A DNA stretch of 64,000 bases from Lentzea californiensis (GTDB lineage Bacteria; Actinomycetota; Actinomycetes; Mycobacteriales; Pseudonocardiaceae): assembly GCF_024648825.1 (NCBI RefSeq), contig NZ_JANBBE010000014.1, forward strand, positions 1-64,000, read 5' to 3'. Both the position numbers and the translations under genes were made by a program. The notes beneath the pieces are model-generated. The model did no database searches and was not told the origin of the DNA. It worked only from the letters and a program-made list of their open reading frames with translations. Shown in pieces: positions 33,488 through 42,560 of the stretch. Position 1 is the stretch's first letter. Each line of letters starts with the position of its first letter.

Positions 33488-34871
33488 GACGCTGCGGGCG
33501 AAGCTGGTCTCGGGCCAGATCGTCCTGCTCACCGCGCTGTGCCTGGTGATCGGCGGCGTCTCGGTGCTCGCGCTGCACGCGTTCCTGATGACCAACCTCG
33601 ACCGCGAGGTCACGACGCTGCGTCCGGCGCCGCCGGGGTCGTCGTACGGTCCCCCCGGCATCAACGCGAGGATCTTCCCCGACGGCAGCATCCGCGGCAC
33701 GATCGAACTGCCCGGCTGGCAGGCGCCGCGCCTGCTCACCGACGCCGAGATCGAGGTGCTGGCGGCCGCGCCGTCGACGCCGCACACCGTCGACCTGGGC
33801 GAGGCGGGCGAGTTCCGCGTGGTCACCGACCGCAGGGACGTCAAGGGCCTGTCGCTGCAACCCGTCACGGACATCGTGTGGCGGATGGTCTGGATCCTCG
33901 CCGGGCTCATCGTCGCGGGGGCGGCGGCGGTCGCCCTGGCGGGCAGGGTGGTCGTGCGGCGCGCGCTGGTGCCGCTGGACCGGGTCGCCGAGACCGCCGC
34001 GCGCGTCTCCGAGCTCCCGCTGCACGAGGGCGAGGTCGCGCTCGCCGAACGCGTGCCGGAGGAGTACACCGATCCGGCCACCGAGGCCGGCAAGGTCGGC
34101 CTCGCGCTGAACAAGATGCTCGGCCACGTCGACCAGGCCCTGAAAGCCAGGCACGACAGCGAGACCAGGGTCCGGCAGTTCGTCGCCGACGCCTCGCACG
34201 AGCTCAGAACCCCACTCGCGGCCATCCGCGGCTACGCCGAACTGACCCGCCGCACGGGAGAGGACCTGCCGCCCGCGGTCACGCACGCGATGAGCCGCGT
34301 CGAGTCCGAGGCGCTGCGGATGACGTCGCTGGTCGAGGACCTGCTGCTGCTGGCCCGCCTCGACGCGGGCCGTCCGCTGGAGAGCAAGGACGTCGACCTG
34401 TCGCGGCTGGTGCTGGACGTGGTCGGCGACGCCCGGATCGCGGGCCCGGACCACAGCTGGAAGCTGGCGCTGCCGGAGGAGCCCGTGACGGTTCCCGGTG
34501 ACGTGCAACGGCTGCACCAGGTCATCGGCAACCTGCTGTCCAACGCCCGCGCGCACACCCCGCCGGGCACCACCGTCACGACCGGGCTGTCCGTCCACGA
34601 CGGACGCGTCGACCTGAGCGTCACCGACGACGGCCCGGGCGTTCCCGAAGGCCTGGAGGTCTTCGAACGCTTCGCGCGCGGCGATTCCTCGCGCTCGCGG
34701 GCGGCGGGCAGCACCGGGCTGGGGTTGTCGATCGTGGCCGCGGTGGTCGGCGCGCACGACGGTGACGTGTCCGTCGTGAGCAGGCCGGGCCACACCACGT
34801 TCACGGTGTCGCTGAAGACATCTGCGGACACAGCTCGTTCACAGCGGGAGCACACGACCGGCCCAGACTAG
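33465..34871 (+). CDS. sensor histidine kinase
   Basis: A 468-residue membrane kinase. Transmembrane helices lie at about 17-40 and 142-163, enclosing a ~100-residue extracellular sensor. A HAMP-like region is followed by the H-box FVADASHELRTPLAAIRGY with His 245, N-box VIGNLLSNARAHT, G1 VTDDGPGVPEG, F-box and G2 GSTGLGLSIVAAVV. It phosphorylates the upstream response regulator, with which it is translationally coupled. The extracellular signal is unknown. The next genes encode membrane glycosyltransferases, 18 bp away, so the kinase may control envelope glycosylation. Confidence 0.94.
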   Translation: MSSSLRPRTLRAKLVSGQIVLLTALCLVIGGVSVLALHAFLMTNLDREVTTLRPAPPGSSYGPPGINARIFPDGSIRGTIELPGWQAPRLLTDAEIEVLAAAPSTPHTVDLGEAGEFRVVTDRRDVKGLSLQPVTDIVWRMVWILAGLIVAGAAAVALAGRVVVRRALVPLDRVAETAARVSELPLHEGEVALAERVPEEYTDPATEAGKVGLALNKMLGHVDQALKARHDSETRVRQFVADASHELRTPLAAIRGYAELTRRTGEDLPPAVTHAMSRVESEALRMTSLVEDLLLLARLDAGRPLESKDVDLSRLVLDVVGDARIAGPDHSWKLALPEEPVTVPGDVQRLHQVIGNLLSNARAHTPPGTTVTTGLSVHDGRVDLSVTDDGPGVPEGLEVFERFARGDSSRSRAAGSTGLGLSIVAAVVGAHDGDVSVVSRPGHTTFTVSLKTSADTARSQREHTTGPD

Positions 34872-34889
34872 GCCGCGACGCTCGTCCGC

Positions 34890-36611
34890 ATGAGACGAGA
34901 ACGCCTGGCGCTGGCGGTCCTGCTGATCGCGACCGGCGCGCTGTACCTGTGGCGGCTGGGGGACTCGGGCTGGGCCAACGCCTACTACTCCGCCGCCGCA
35001 CAGGCCGGCGCGACGAGCTGGAAGGCGTGGTTCTTCGGCTCGTCGGACGCCTCGAACGCGATCACCGTCGACAAGACGCCCGCCTCGCTGTGGGTGATGG
35101 GCCTGTCCGCACGGCTGTTCGGCGTCAACGCGTGGAGCATCCTGGTACCGCAGGCGCTGATGGGTGTCGGCAGCGTCTGGCTGCTGCACGCGACGGTGCG
35201 CCGCTGGTTCTCCCCCGCGGCCGCGCTGATCTCCGGCACCGTGCTCGCACTGACGCCGGTCGCGGTGCTGATGTTCCGCTTCAACAACCCGGACGCGCTG
35301 CTGGTGCTGTTGCTCATCGCGGGCGCCTACTGCGTGACCCGCGCGGTCGAGAACGCCAGCCCGTTCTGGCTCGCGCTCGCCGGTGTGGCGATCGGGTTCG
35401 GCTTCCTCACCAAGATGCTGCAGGCGTTCCTGGTGCTGCCCGCGTTCGCGCTGGTGTACCTGATCGCGGCGCCCGCCACGATCGGCAGGAAGGTCCTGCA
35501 CCTGACCGGCGCGCTCGGCGCCATGATCGTCGCGGGCGGTTGGTGGATCGCCGCCGTCGAACTGACGCCGGACCGGCCCTACATCGGCGGCTCGCAGACG
35601 AACAGCGTTCTCGAACTGACCCTGGGCTACAACGGTTTCGGCCGCCTCACCGGTGACGAGGTCGGCAGCGTCGGTGGTGGCCGCGGCTGGGGAAGTGCTG
35701 GCTGGAGCCGCCTGCTGAGTGCGGAGATGGGCAGTCAGATCGCGTGGCTCCTGCCCGCCGCGGTGGTGCTGCTGGTCGCCGGGCTGTGGCTGACGAGGGG
35801 ACGCGCCCGCACCGCGCTCGCGCTGTGGGGCGGCTGGCTCGTCGTCACCGCCGGGGTGTTCAGCTTCATGAACGGGATCATCCACTCCTACTACACCGTG
35901 GCGCTGGCGCCCGCGATCGCCGCCGTCGCCGGCATCGCCGCCACCGAACTGTGGGAGCGCCGCAGCGAACCCGTTGCGGCAGCGGTGCTTTCAGGCTCCG
36001 TCGCGCTGAGCGCGCTGCAGTGCCACGTGCTGGTCAACGAGTTCTCCACGCCCGTCGCGGTGCTGGTGCTCATGACAGGACTCATCGCGGCGGCCGGGCT
36101 GGTGCTGTCGATGCGCTGGGCGATCCCGGTCGCGCTCATCGCCGCGTTGCTCGGCCCCAGCACGTACTCCTTCGCCACCGTCACCACCCCGCACACCGGC
36201 GCGCTGCCCGTCGCGGGCCCGTCGAACGGCCGGATGGGCGGCATGGGCGGCGGGCTGCTCGACGCCACGACACCGGACGACGAGGTCGTGACCCTCCTGC
36301 AGGCCAACGCGAGCGACTACCGGTGGGTCGCCGCGGCGATCGGCTCCAACAACGCGGCCGGGCTCCAGCTCGCCAGCGGGCAGCCGGTCATGGCGCTCGG
36401 CGGCTTCAACGGCACCGATCCCGCGCCGACCCTGGCGGACTTCCAGGGAATGGTCCGAAGTGGACAGATCCACTACTACGTCGCCGCCGGCCGGATGATG
36501 CAGGGCGAGACCGGCAGCGATGCCGCCCACGACATCGCCGAGTGGGTCGCCGAGAACTACACCGCGGCCACCGTCGCCGGTGCCACCCTCTACGCACTGG
36601 ACGCATCATGA
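34890..36611 (+). CDS. GT39-family (ArnT/PMT-like) membrane glycosyltransferase
   Basis: A 573-residue polytopic protein with about ten to twelve hydrophobic segments. The first extracellular loop has WANAYYSAAAQAGATSWKAWFFGSSDASNAITVDKTPASLWVMG, the acidic/DK-containing loop of GT-C glycosyltransferases. AVLMFRFNNPDALLVLLLIAG and GFGFLTKMLQAFLVLPAF follow. The late FSFMNGIIHSYYTVALAPAIAA segment is also conserved in the family. The ~120-residue C-terminal extracytoplasmic part contains LQLASGQPVMALGGFNGTDPAPTL. It uses a polyprenyl-linked sugar to modify an envelope lipid or protein. Its stop overlaps the next gene's start (ATGA). Confidence 0.88.
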   Translation: MRRERLALAVLLIATGALYLWRLGDSGWANAYYSAAAQAGATSWKAWFFGSSDASNAITVDKTPASLWVMGLSARLFGVNAWSILVPQALMGVGSVWLLHATVRRWFSPAAALISGTVLALTPVAVLMFRFNNPDALLVLLLIAGAYCVTRAVENASPFWLALAGVAIGFGFLTKMLQAFLVLPAFALVYLIAAPATIGRKVLHLTGALGAMIVAGGWWIAAVELTPDRPYIGGSQTNSVLELTLGYNGFGRLTGDEVGSVGGGRGWGSAGWSRLLSAEMGSQIAWLLPAAVVLLVAGLWLTRGRARTALALWGGWLVVTAGVFSFMNGIIHSYYTVALAPAIAAVAGIAATELWERRSEPVAAAVLSGSVALSALQCHVLVNEFSTPVAVLVLMTGLIAAAGLVLSMRWAIPVALIAALLGPSTYSFATVTTPHTGALPVAGPSNGRMGGMGGGLLDATTPDDEVVTLLQANASDYRWVAAAIGSNNAAGLQLASGQPVMALGGFNGTDPAPTLADFQGMVRSGQIHYYVAAGRMMQGETGSDAAHDIAEWVAENYTAATVAGATLYALDAS

Positions 36612-38407
36612 CCGCCACGCTCGCCCCCGCGCCCGTCGCGCCACCGAAGCCGCAGGAGCGCCGGGACACGAAGATGCCGCACCGCATCGCCTTTCTCGGT
36701 CTGCTCGCGGCGACCGCCGTGCTGTACCTGTGGAACCTCACCGCTTCCGGCTACGGCAACGAGTTCTACGCGGCGGCGACCCAGGCGGCGTCGCAGAGCT
36801 GGAAGGCGCTGCTGTTCGGTTCGCTCGACCCCGGCAACACGATCACGGTCGACAAGCCGCCCGCGTTCCTGTGGGTGAGCGGCCTGTTCGCGAAGGCGTT
36901 CGGCTTCTCCAGCTGGGCCGTGCTCGCCCCGCAGGCGCTGGAAGGCGTTGCGGCGGTGGGACTGCTGTACGCGACGGTGAAGCGCACCTCCGGTCCGGCG
37001 GCGGCGTTGTTCGCCGGCGCGGCCTTCGCCCTCACCCCGGTCGCCACGCTGATGTTCCGGTTCAACCTGCCGGACGCGCTGCTGGTGCTGCTGATGGTCG
37101 CGGCCGCGTACTGCACGGTGCGGGCGCTGGAGAAGGCGAGCCCGCTGTGGCTGGCGCTCGCGGGCTCGGCGATCGGGTTCGCGTTCCTCACGAAGATGCT
37201 GCAGGCGTTCCTGGTGCTGCCCGCGCTTGCGCTGGCGTACCTGATCGCGGCCCCCACCTCACCTCTCAAGCGGCTGCTGCACCTGCTCGGTGCGGTTGTC
37301 GCGGTCGTCGTCTCGGCCGGGTGGTTCATCACGCTGGTCGAACTCTGGCCGGCGGACAGCCGCCCGTACATCGGCGGCTCCACCAACAACTCGCTGTGGG
37401 AACTCGCCATCGGCTACAACGGTCTCGGTCGCATCTTCGGCGGTTCCGGAGGTGGACCCGGCGGCGGTGGAACGGGCGGCGGCAACGGGAACATCGGCTT
37501 CGGCGGCGAAACGGGCGCCGGACGGCTGTTCGGCGCCAGCATGGGCCCGGAGATCTCCTGGCTGCTGCCCGCCGCGCTGATCGGACTCGGTGCCGGGCTG
37601 TGGTTCCTGCGCCGCGCGCCCCGGACCGACCGCACCCGTGCGGCGCTGGTGCTCTGGGGTGGCTGGGTGCTCGTGAGCGGCGCGGTGTTCAGCTTCATGA
37701 GCGGGATCACGCACCCCTACTACACGGTGGCGCTCGCCCCCGCGATCGCGGCGGCCGCCGGAATCGCGGGAAGTGAGCTGTGGCGCGGCCGCGGGCACTT
37801 CCCGGTGCGGATGGCGCTGACGGTGATGGTCGCGGCGACCGGCGTGTGGGGCTTCATCCTGCTCGACCGCACCCCGGACTGGACGCCGTGGCTGCGCTGG
37901 GCCCTGCTGGCCGTCACCGCGGTCGCTGTGGCGGCGCTGGTGTTCGGTCTTGACCGGCGCCGGCTGGCGGGCGTCCTGGTCGTGGCGGCGCTGCTGGGCA
38001 CCTCCGGTTATGCCGTGGCGACCGCGTCGGTGACGCACAGCGGCTCGATCCCGTTGTCCGGCCCGCGTTCCCAGCAGGGCGGTGGCATGCGCGAGGGCAC
38101 GTCGTCCACGGAGGTCGTGCAGCTGCTGAAGGCCACCGTCACCGAGTGGGCGGCCGCGACGACCGGCGCCCAGAACGCGGCGTCGCTCCAGTTGGCGTCC
38201 GGCCGGCCGGTGATCGCGATCGGCGGCTGGAACGGCAGCGATCCCGCGCCCACGCTCGACGAGTTCACAGCGCTCGTCGCGGCCGGCAAGGTGCGCTATT
38301 ACGTCGAGGGCGGCCGAGGCGGTGGCAGCAGCGACATCAGCGAGTGGGTCGCGGCGAACTTCGAACCCACCACTGCCGGCGGCCAGACGCTCTACGACCT
38401 GGGCTGA
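36608..38407 (+). CDS. GT39-family (ArnT/PMT-like) membrane glycosyltransferase, paralogue
   Basis: A 599-residue paralogue of the preceding gene, with the same landmarks: FYAAATQAASQSWKALLFGSLDPGNTITVDKPPAFLWVSG, TLMFRFNLPDALLVLLMVAA, FAFLTKMLQAFLVLPALA and FSFMSGITHPYYTVALAPAIAA. It adds a ~20-residue Pro-rich N-terminus and a Gly-rich insert (GGSGGGPGGGGTGGGNGN) about 280 residues in. The C-terminal domain again has LQLASGRPVIAIGGWNGSDPAPTL. ATG 36608 overlaps the upstream stop. The pair looks like a local duplication followed by divergence, perhaps for two sugar donors or acceptors. Confidence 0.88.
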   Translation: MTATLAPAPVAPPKPQERRDTKMPHRIAFLGLLAATAVLYLWNLTASGYGNEFYAAATQAASQSWKALLFGSLDPGNTITVDKPPAFLWVSGLFAKAFGFSSWAVLAPQALEGVAAVGLLYATVKRTSGPAAALFAGAAFALTPVATLMFRFNLPDALLVLLMVAAAYCTVRALEKASPLWLALAGSAIGFAFLTKMLQAFLVLPALALAYLIAAPTSPLKRLLHLLGAVVAVVVSAGWFITLVELWPADSRPYIGGSTNNSLWELAIGYNGLGRIFGGSGGGPGGGGTGGGNGNIGFGGETGAGRLFGASMGPEISWLLPAALIGLGAGLWFLRRAPRTDRTRAALVLWGGWVLVSGAVFSFMSGITHPYYTVALAPAIAAAAGIAGSELWRGRGHFPVRMALTVMVAATGVWGFILLDRTPDWTPWLRWALLAVTAVAVAALVFGLDRRRLAGVLVVAALLGTSGYAVATASVTHSGSIPLSGPRSQQGGGMREGTSSTEVVQLLKATVTEWAAATTGAQNAASLQLASGRPVIAIGGWNGSDPAPTLDEFTALVAAGKVRYYVEGGRGGGSSDISEWVAANFEPTTAGGQTLYDLG

Positions 38408-38410
38408 TCG

Positions 38411-39196
38411 TCAGAGGCGGCCGGTGTCGGCGGGAAACACCTCCCCCGGCACCGGCCACGCCTCGGCGGGCGACTCGTCGTTCCACAGCAACGGGACCAG
38501 GTCGGCGCCCCGCCGGAACAACCACGGAACCCCCTTGAGCGCCAGCCACGCCACGTGGTGCCACACCGTCAGCTCGCGGCCGCCGGAACACTCCAGGCTG
38601 ACCTCGCCGAACTGGTGCCCCAGCACGCGCAGCTCATCCGCGAACGCCCGCGCCAGCATCCGGTGACCGAGCTCCGACGGGTGCAGCCGGTCGACCGCCC
38701 ACGTCTCCAGCTCGTAGGCGCCGGGCATCGTGTGCAGGTCGACGCACCGCACGCCGTGCCGCGCCACCACCACGTCGACAACGCGGTTGTACTCGTCGAT
38801 GCGGTCCTTCAGGACCCGCCGGAGCTTGCCGGGCAGCTTGAACACGCGGCCCTGGTCGTGGAACCGCACGGTGACGACGGAGACCCCGGCCGCGCTCAGC
38901 TCGCGGCAGACGTGGTCGAGGTCCTCGTGCATGCGCCGCACGGAGAAGTCCGACCTCAGCGTGTCGTTGACACCGGCGATGACCACGGCGGCACTGGGCC
39001 TGTCCCGCAACGCCTGCGGCAGCTGGCCGCGCCTGACGTCCGCCAGCCGCGCGCCGGAGACGGCGTAGTTGCGATAGCCGTTGTCCGAGTAGGCGGAGGA
39101 GAGGATCGGGCCGAAGCCGCGCCATCCGCCGGGAACGAGGTCGCCGATCCCGACCGCTGTCGAGTCACCGAGTAACACCAGCACGCGAAACAGCAT
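38411..39196 (-). CDS. SGNH/GDSL-family hydrolase
   Basis: A 261-residue esterase-fold protein. Block I LVLLGDSTAVGIGD carries the catalytic Ser. Block II has NYAVSGARLADV with Gly. Block III has VVIAGVNDTLRSDF with Asn. Block V is AVDRLHPSELGHRMLA with Asp-x-x-His. The C-terminal ~60 residues, WHHVAWLALKGVPWLFRRGADLVPLLW, are hydrophobic and may sit at the membrane. No signal peptide is present. It is convergent with the glycosyltransferase pair, so a deacylase for a glycolipid is possible but unproven. The start could also be GTG 39184. Confidence 0.85.
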   Translation of the reverse strand: MLFRVLVLLGDSTAVGIGDLVPGGWRGFGPILSSAYSDNGYRNYAVSGARLADVRRGQLPQALRDRPSAAVVIAGVNDTLRSDFSVRRMHEDLDHVCRELSAAGVSVVTVRFHDQGRVFKLPGKLRRVLKDRIDEYNRVVDVVVARHGVRCVDLHTMPGAYELETWAVDRLHPSELGHRMLARAFADELRVLGHQFGEVSLECSGGRELTVWHHVAWLALKGVPWLFRRGADLVPLLWNDESPAEAWPVPGEVFPADTGRL

Positions 39197-39237
39197 CAGG
39201 TGACGCGGTGATCCGTGAATGACCGTGCGGGAACGGT

Positions 39238-40410
39238 TCAGCGAAATGCAGGGTAAAGCGGGAGTTCGAGCACCTCAGGGCCGTAGCGGTCGGCCAGTGC
39301 GCCGATCACCGCGTCGGCGTGCGACGCGACGGTCTTCTCGCCCAGCAGCAACGCGTCGGACCGCAACCGGATCCACCGGCCCGTCAGCACGACGCTGCGC
39401 GGCGGAGCGTTGACGTCGACGGGCATGGGCTTGGACAGCGCCCGCCACGTCGCGAGCCACACCCACAGCAGCTGGGCCTCCAGCAGCCGCGGTAAGAACA
39501 CCGCGTCGTCGTCCATCTCGGGCCACACCGACCCGACCTCCGCGCGCCAGGCGGCGACCATGGCCTCGGACATCCCCGGCGGCAGGCCCCACGCGCACCA
39601 GCAGGACGGGAACGGCACGCGCAACGCGGCGGCGTCGAACACGATGTCGCGGACGCAGCCGCCCTCGAAGTCGACGAACCGGACCCCGCGCGAGGTGACC
39701 AGGTGGTTGTCCGGGCACGACGTCGACGGGCTGAACGCACGCCGCCGCGAGGTGCTGAACGCCCGTGCGGCGCCGTTGGCGTACTCGATGGCCTGCGTGG
39801 ACGTGCCGACGCCCACAGTGGACTCCAGGAGCCCCGGTAAGCCCGCGATCGCCGCGTGCACGTCGACCGCGATCGGGTCTTGGCAGCACTGCGCCCCGGC
39901 CCGGCGCATCAACGCGTCGAAGTCGGCGTCACGGCCCGCCGTCGTGGCGTGCAGGCGGCCCATGGCGTGTGCCCACGAGAGCAGGCCGCGTTCGGCCGCC
40001 CGCGCGTCCTTGGCGTGCAGCTTCTCGGACAGCCTCGGCGCACGGCCCAGGTCTTCCAGCACGACGAGACGCGCCGCCGCGTCGTGCGCGAACAGTTCGG
40101 GTGTGGCGCGCTCTTCGGCCGGCAGCGCCGTCAGCAGCTGGTGGCTCACGGCCTCGTGCGCCCACGGGTCCCGGTCGCCGGAGCCGGCGGGATAGCGCTT
40201 CACGACCAGCGTGCGCGGCATGGAGAACGGCGAGGCAGCGACTCTCACGCGAATGACGACGGAACGACCGGTACCCCCGAGAGCCTCGGGGTCAGCGAGG
40301 CGCACCTGTGCGCCCAGTCGCTTGGTCAGTACCCGCTCAGCCGCCACGACAGCGTCCGCGATCTCAGGTGAAGTCGTGTCAGGAGGGCCCGCGGTGATCT
40401 CCACGCTCAT
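39238..40410 (-). CDS. APH-like phosphotransferase with altered catalytic loop
   Basis: A 390-residue protein kinase-fold phosphotransferase. The N-lobe has LGGTGRSVVIRVRV and TLVVKRYPAGSGD with the ATP-binding Lys. The expected catalytic loop is SPSTSCPDNHLVTSRGVRFVDFEGG, where related actinobacterial proteins, as I recall, read SPGDTCPDNN. If so, the catalytic Asp is Thr here. The metal-binding segment VDFEGG is retained, as is FPSCWCAWGLP. The start ATG 40410 follows GGAGGGG, and TAGGGT lies 8 nt upstream. Substrate unknown; it could be a pseudoenzyme. Confidence 0.75.
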   Translation of the reverse strand: MSVEITAGPPDTTSPEIADAVVAAERVLTKRLGAQVRLADPEALGGTGRSVVIRVRVAASPFSMPRTLVVKRYPAGSGDRDPWAHEAVSHQLLTALPAEERATPELFAHDAAARLVVLEDLGRAPRLSEKLHAKDARAAERGLLSWAHAMGRLHATTAGRDADFDALMRRAGAQCCQDPIAVDVHAAIAGLPGLLESTVGVGTSTQAIEYANGAARAFSTSRRRAFSPSTSCPDNHLVTSRGVRFVDFEGGCVRDIVFDAAALRVPFPSCWCAWGLPPGMSEAMVAAWRAEVGSVWPEMDDDAVFLPRLLEAQLLWVWLATWRALSKPMPVDVNAPPRSVVLTGRWIRLRSDALLLGEKTVASHADAVIGALADRYGPEVLELPLYPAFR

Positions 40411-40418
40411 CCCCTCCG

Positions 40419-40424
40419 ACCCTA
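40419..40424 (-). promoter_or_regulatory. -10 element TAGGGT
   Basis: TAGGGT on the minus strand ends 8 nt before ATG 40410. A Shine-Dalgarno-like GGAGGGG overlaps the gap, so leaderless use is less certain. Confidence 0.35.
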
Positions 40425-40650
40425 CTCCCCATGTCCGTGAGCCGGACCGACGCTAATCGGGCCGGGCTGCGACCACCACCACTCGTTGGTAACGGCTCGC
40501 ACCGTTCCCGAACACCCCTCCGAGGTGTGGACGTGTGGAAACACCTTCCGTTGCCCACTACGTACCGATCAAGCCGATCGATCGGCACGCGCTCCTCAAT
40601 ACCGATCAAGTAGGTCCTCGATCGGGCGAACCGGTCTCATGTTCTGGGAC
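40425..40650. promoter_or_regulatory. intergenic region with two direct repeats TACCGATCAAG
   Basis: TACCGATCAAG occurs at 40563-40573 and 40600-40610. The first copy is followed by the palindrome CCGATCGATCGG (40574-40585) and the second by a partial copy. No gene was found. It may be a regulatory region for the minus-strand kinase-like gene. Confidence 0.45.
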
Positions 40651-40682
40651 GCGCGGAGGCATCCGTCAGGTTGCCTCCGCGC
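40651..40682 (-). terminator. 11-bp perfect stem-loop, aspS terminator
   Basis: GCGCGGAGGCA (40651-40661) and its exact complement (40672-40682) flank a 10-nt loop, 12 nt beyond the aspS stop. There is no T-run. Confidence 0.65.
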
Positions 40683-40694
40683 CGCGAAAGATCG

Positions 40695-42494
40695 TCAGGC
40701 CTTCGGCTCGGCCTTCTCGGCCGCCTTGTCCTGGGGCTTCGCGTCCACACCGGCCTCCTTGCGCTGCAGCGCCGTGATGGGCGCCGGAGCGGCCGTCAGC
40801 GGGTCGTAGCCGCCGCCCGACTTCGGGAACGCGATGACCTCGCGGATCGAGTCGGCACCCGCGAGCAGCATGCACAGGCGGTCCCAGCCCAGGGCGATGC
40901 CGCCGTGGGGCGGGGCGCCGAACTTGAACGCGTCGAGCAGGAAGCCGAACTTCTCCTGCGCCTCCTCGGCACCGATGCCCATGACGTTGAACGCGCGCTG
41001 CTGCACGTCCGCGCGGTGGATACGGATCGACCCGCCGCCGAGCTCGTTGCCGTTGAGGATCACGTCGTAGGCGTAGGCCAGCGCCTCGCCGGGAGACTCC
41101 TCGAAGGTGTCGATCCACTCCGGGGTCGGCGAGGTGAACGCGTGGTGCAGCGCAGTCCAGTTGCTGCCGCCGACGGCGACGTCACCGGCCTCGAGCTTGT
41201 CGACCGACTCGAACATCGGGAAGTCGACGACCCAGCCGAACGCCCAGGCGTTCTCGTCGATCAGGCCGACGCGGTGCGCGATCTCGACACGGGCCGCACC
41301 CAGCAGGGCACGCGCGTCACGCGGGTCGCCCGCGCCGAAGAAGATGCAGTCGCCCGCGTTGGCGCCGACGGCCTTCGCGAGACCCTCGCGCTCGGTGTCG
41401 GTGAGGTTCTTCGCGACCGGGCCGCCCAGCGTGCCGTCCTCCTGGACCAGCACGTACGCGAGACCCTTGTGACCGCGCTGCTTGGCGAACTCCTGCCACG
41501 CGTCGAGCGTGCGGCGCGGCTGCGAGGCGCCACCCGGCATGACGACGGCACCGACGTACGGCGCCTGGAACACGCGGAACGTCGTGTCCTTGAAGTACTC
41601 GGTCAGGTCGGTGAGCTCGAGCTCGAAGCGCAGGTCCGGCTTGTCCGAGCCGTACTTCGCCATCGCGTCGGCGTAGGAGATCCGGCGGAACGGCAGCGGG
41701 ATGTCGACGCCCTTGGTCTCCTTCCAGATCGCGGCGAGCAGCTTCTCGGTCAGGCCGATGACGTCGTCCTGCTCGACGAAGCTCATCTCGATGTCGAGCT
41801 GGGTGAACTCCGGCTGGCGGTCGGCGCGGAAGTCCTCGTCGCGGTAGCAGCGCGCGATCTGGTAGTAGCGCTCCAGGCCACCGACCATGAGCAGCTGCTT
41901 GAACAGCTGCGGCGACTGCGGCAGCGCGTACCAACTGCCCGGACGCAGCCGCGCCGGCACCAGGAAGTCGCGCGCGCCCTCGGGGGTGGAGCGGGTCAGC
42001 GTCGGCGTCTCGACCTCGACGAACTTCTCGCCGTGCAGCACCTCGCGGGCGATGCGGCTGACCTCGCTGCGCAGCCGGATCGCCTGTGCGGGGCCGGAGC
42101 GGCGCAGGTCGAGGTAGCGGTGCTTGAGGCGGGCCTCCTCGCCGGGCTCCACGTCGCTCTCGACCTGGAACGGCAGCGGCGCGGCCTCGTTGAGGACCTC
42201 GAGGTCGCTCACGTAGACCTCGATGGCGCCGGTGGCCAGGTCGGGGTTGTCGCTGCCCTCGGGACGCTTGCTCACCTCACCGGTGACCTTGACGACGTAC
42301 TCGCTGCGCAGCCGGTGCGCGCGCTCCGCCATCTCGCCCTCGCGGAACACGATCTGGGCGACACCACTGGCGTCGCGGAGGTCGATGAAGATGACACCGC
42401 CGTGATCCCGCCGGCGAGCGACCCACCCGGTGAGGGTGACGGACTGCCCGGCGTGCTCGGCCCGGAGTGACCCGGCCTCGTGCGTGCGCAACAC
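40695..42494 (-). CDS. aspS: aspartyl-tRNA synthetase
   Basis: A 599-residue class IIb synthetase charging tRNA-Asp, possibly also tRNA-Asn. The OB-fold anticodon-binding domain (VTLTGWVARRRDHGGVIFIDLRDASGVAQIV) is at 18-48. Motif 2 lies in RYYQIARCYRDEDFRADRQPEFTQLDIEMSF. The bacterial GAD insertion follows. Motif 3 is GLDAFKFGAPPHGGIALGWDRLCML. The C-terminal ~25 residues are Lys/Ala-rich and extend past the family core. GTG 42494 is preceded by AAGGAG at 8 nt. Confidence 0.97.
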   Translation of the reverse strand: MLRTHEAGSLRAEHAGQSVTLTGWVARRRDHGGVIFIDLRDASGVAQIVFREGEMAERAHRLRSEYVVKVTGEVSKRPEGSDNPDLATGAIEVYVSDLEVLNEAAPLPFQVESDVEPGEEARLKHRYLDLRRSGPAQAIRLRSEVSRIAREVLHGEKFVEVETPTLTRSTPEGARDFLVPARLRPGSWYALPQSPQLFKQLLMVGGLERYYQIARCYRDEDFRADRQPEFTQLDIEMSFVEQDDVIGLTEKLLAAIWKETKGVDIPLPFRRISYADAMAKYGSDKPDLRFELELTDLTEYFKDTTFRVFQAPYVGAVVMPGGASQPRRTLDAWQEFAKQRGHKGLAYVLVQEDGTLGGPVAKNLTDTEREGLAKAVGANAGDCIFFGAGDPRDARALLGAARVEIAHRVGLIDENAWAFGWVVDFPMFESVDKLEAGDVAVGGSNWTALHHAFTSPTPEWIDTFEESPGEALAYAYDVILNGNELGGGSIRIHRADVQQRAFNVMGIGAEEAQEKFGFLLDAFKFGAPPHGGIALGWDRLCMLLAGADSIREVIAFPKSGGGYDPLTAAPAPITALQRKEAGVDAKPQDKAAEKAEPKA

Positions 42495-42560
42495 GGTGGT
42501 GGCTCCTTGTAGACGAAGTCAGCTTTGCCGTCAAGGCTAGCCGGAGCCACCGACAGATTT

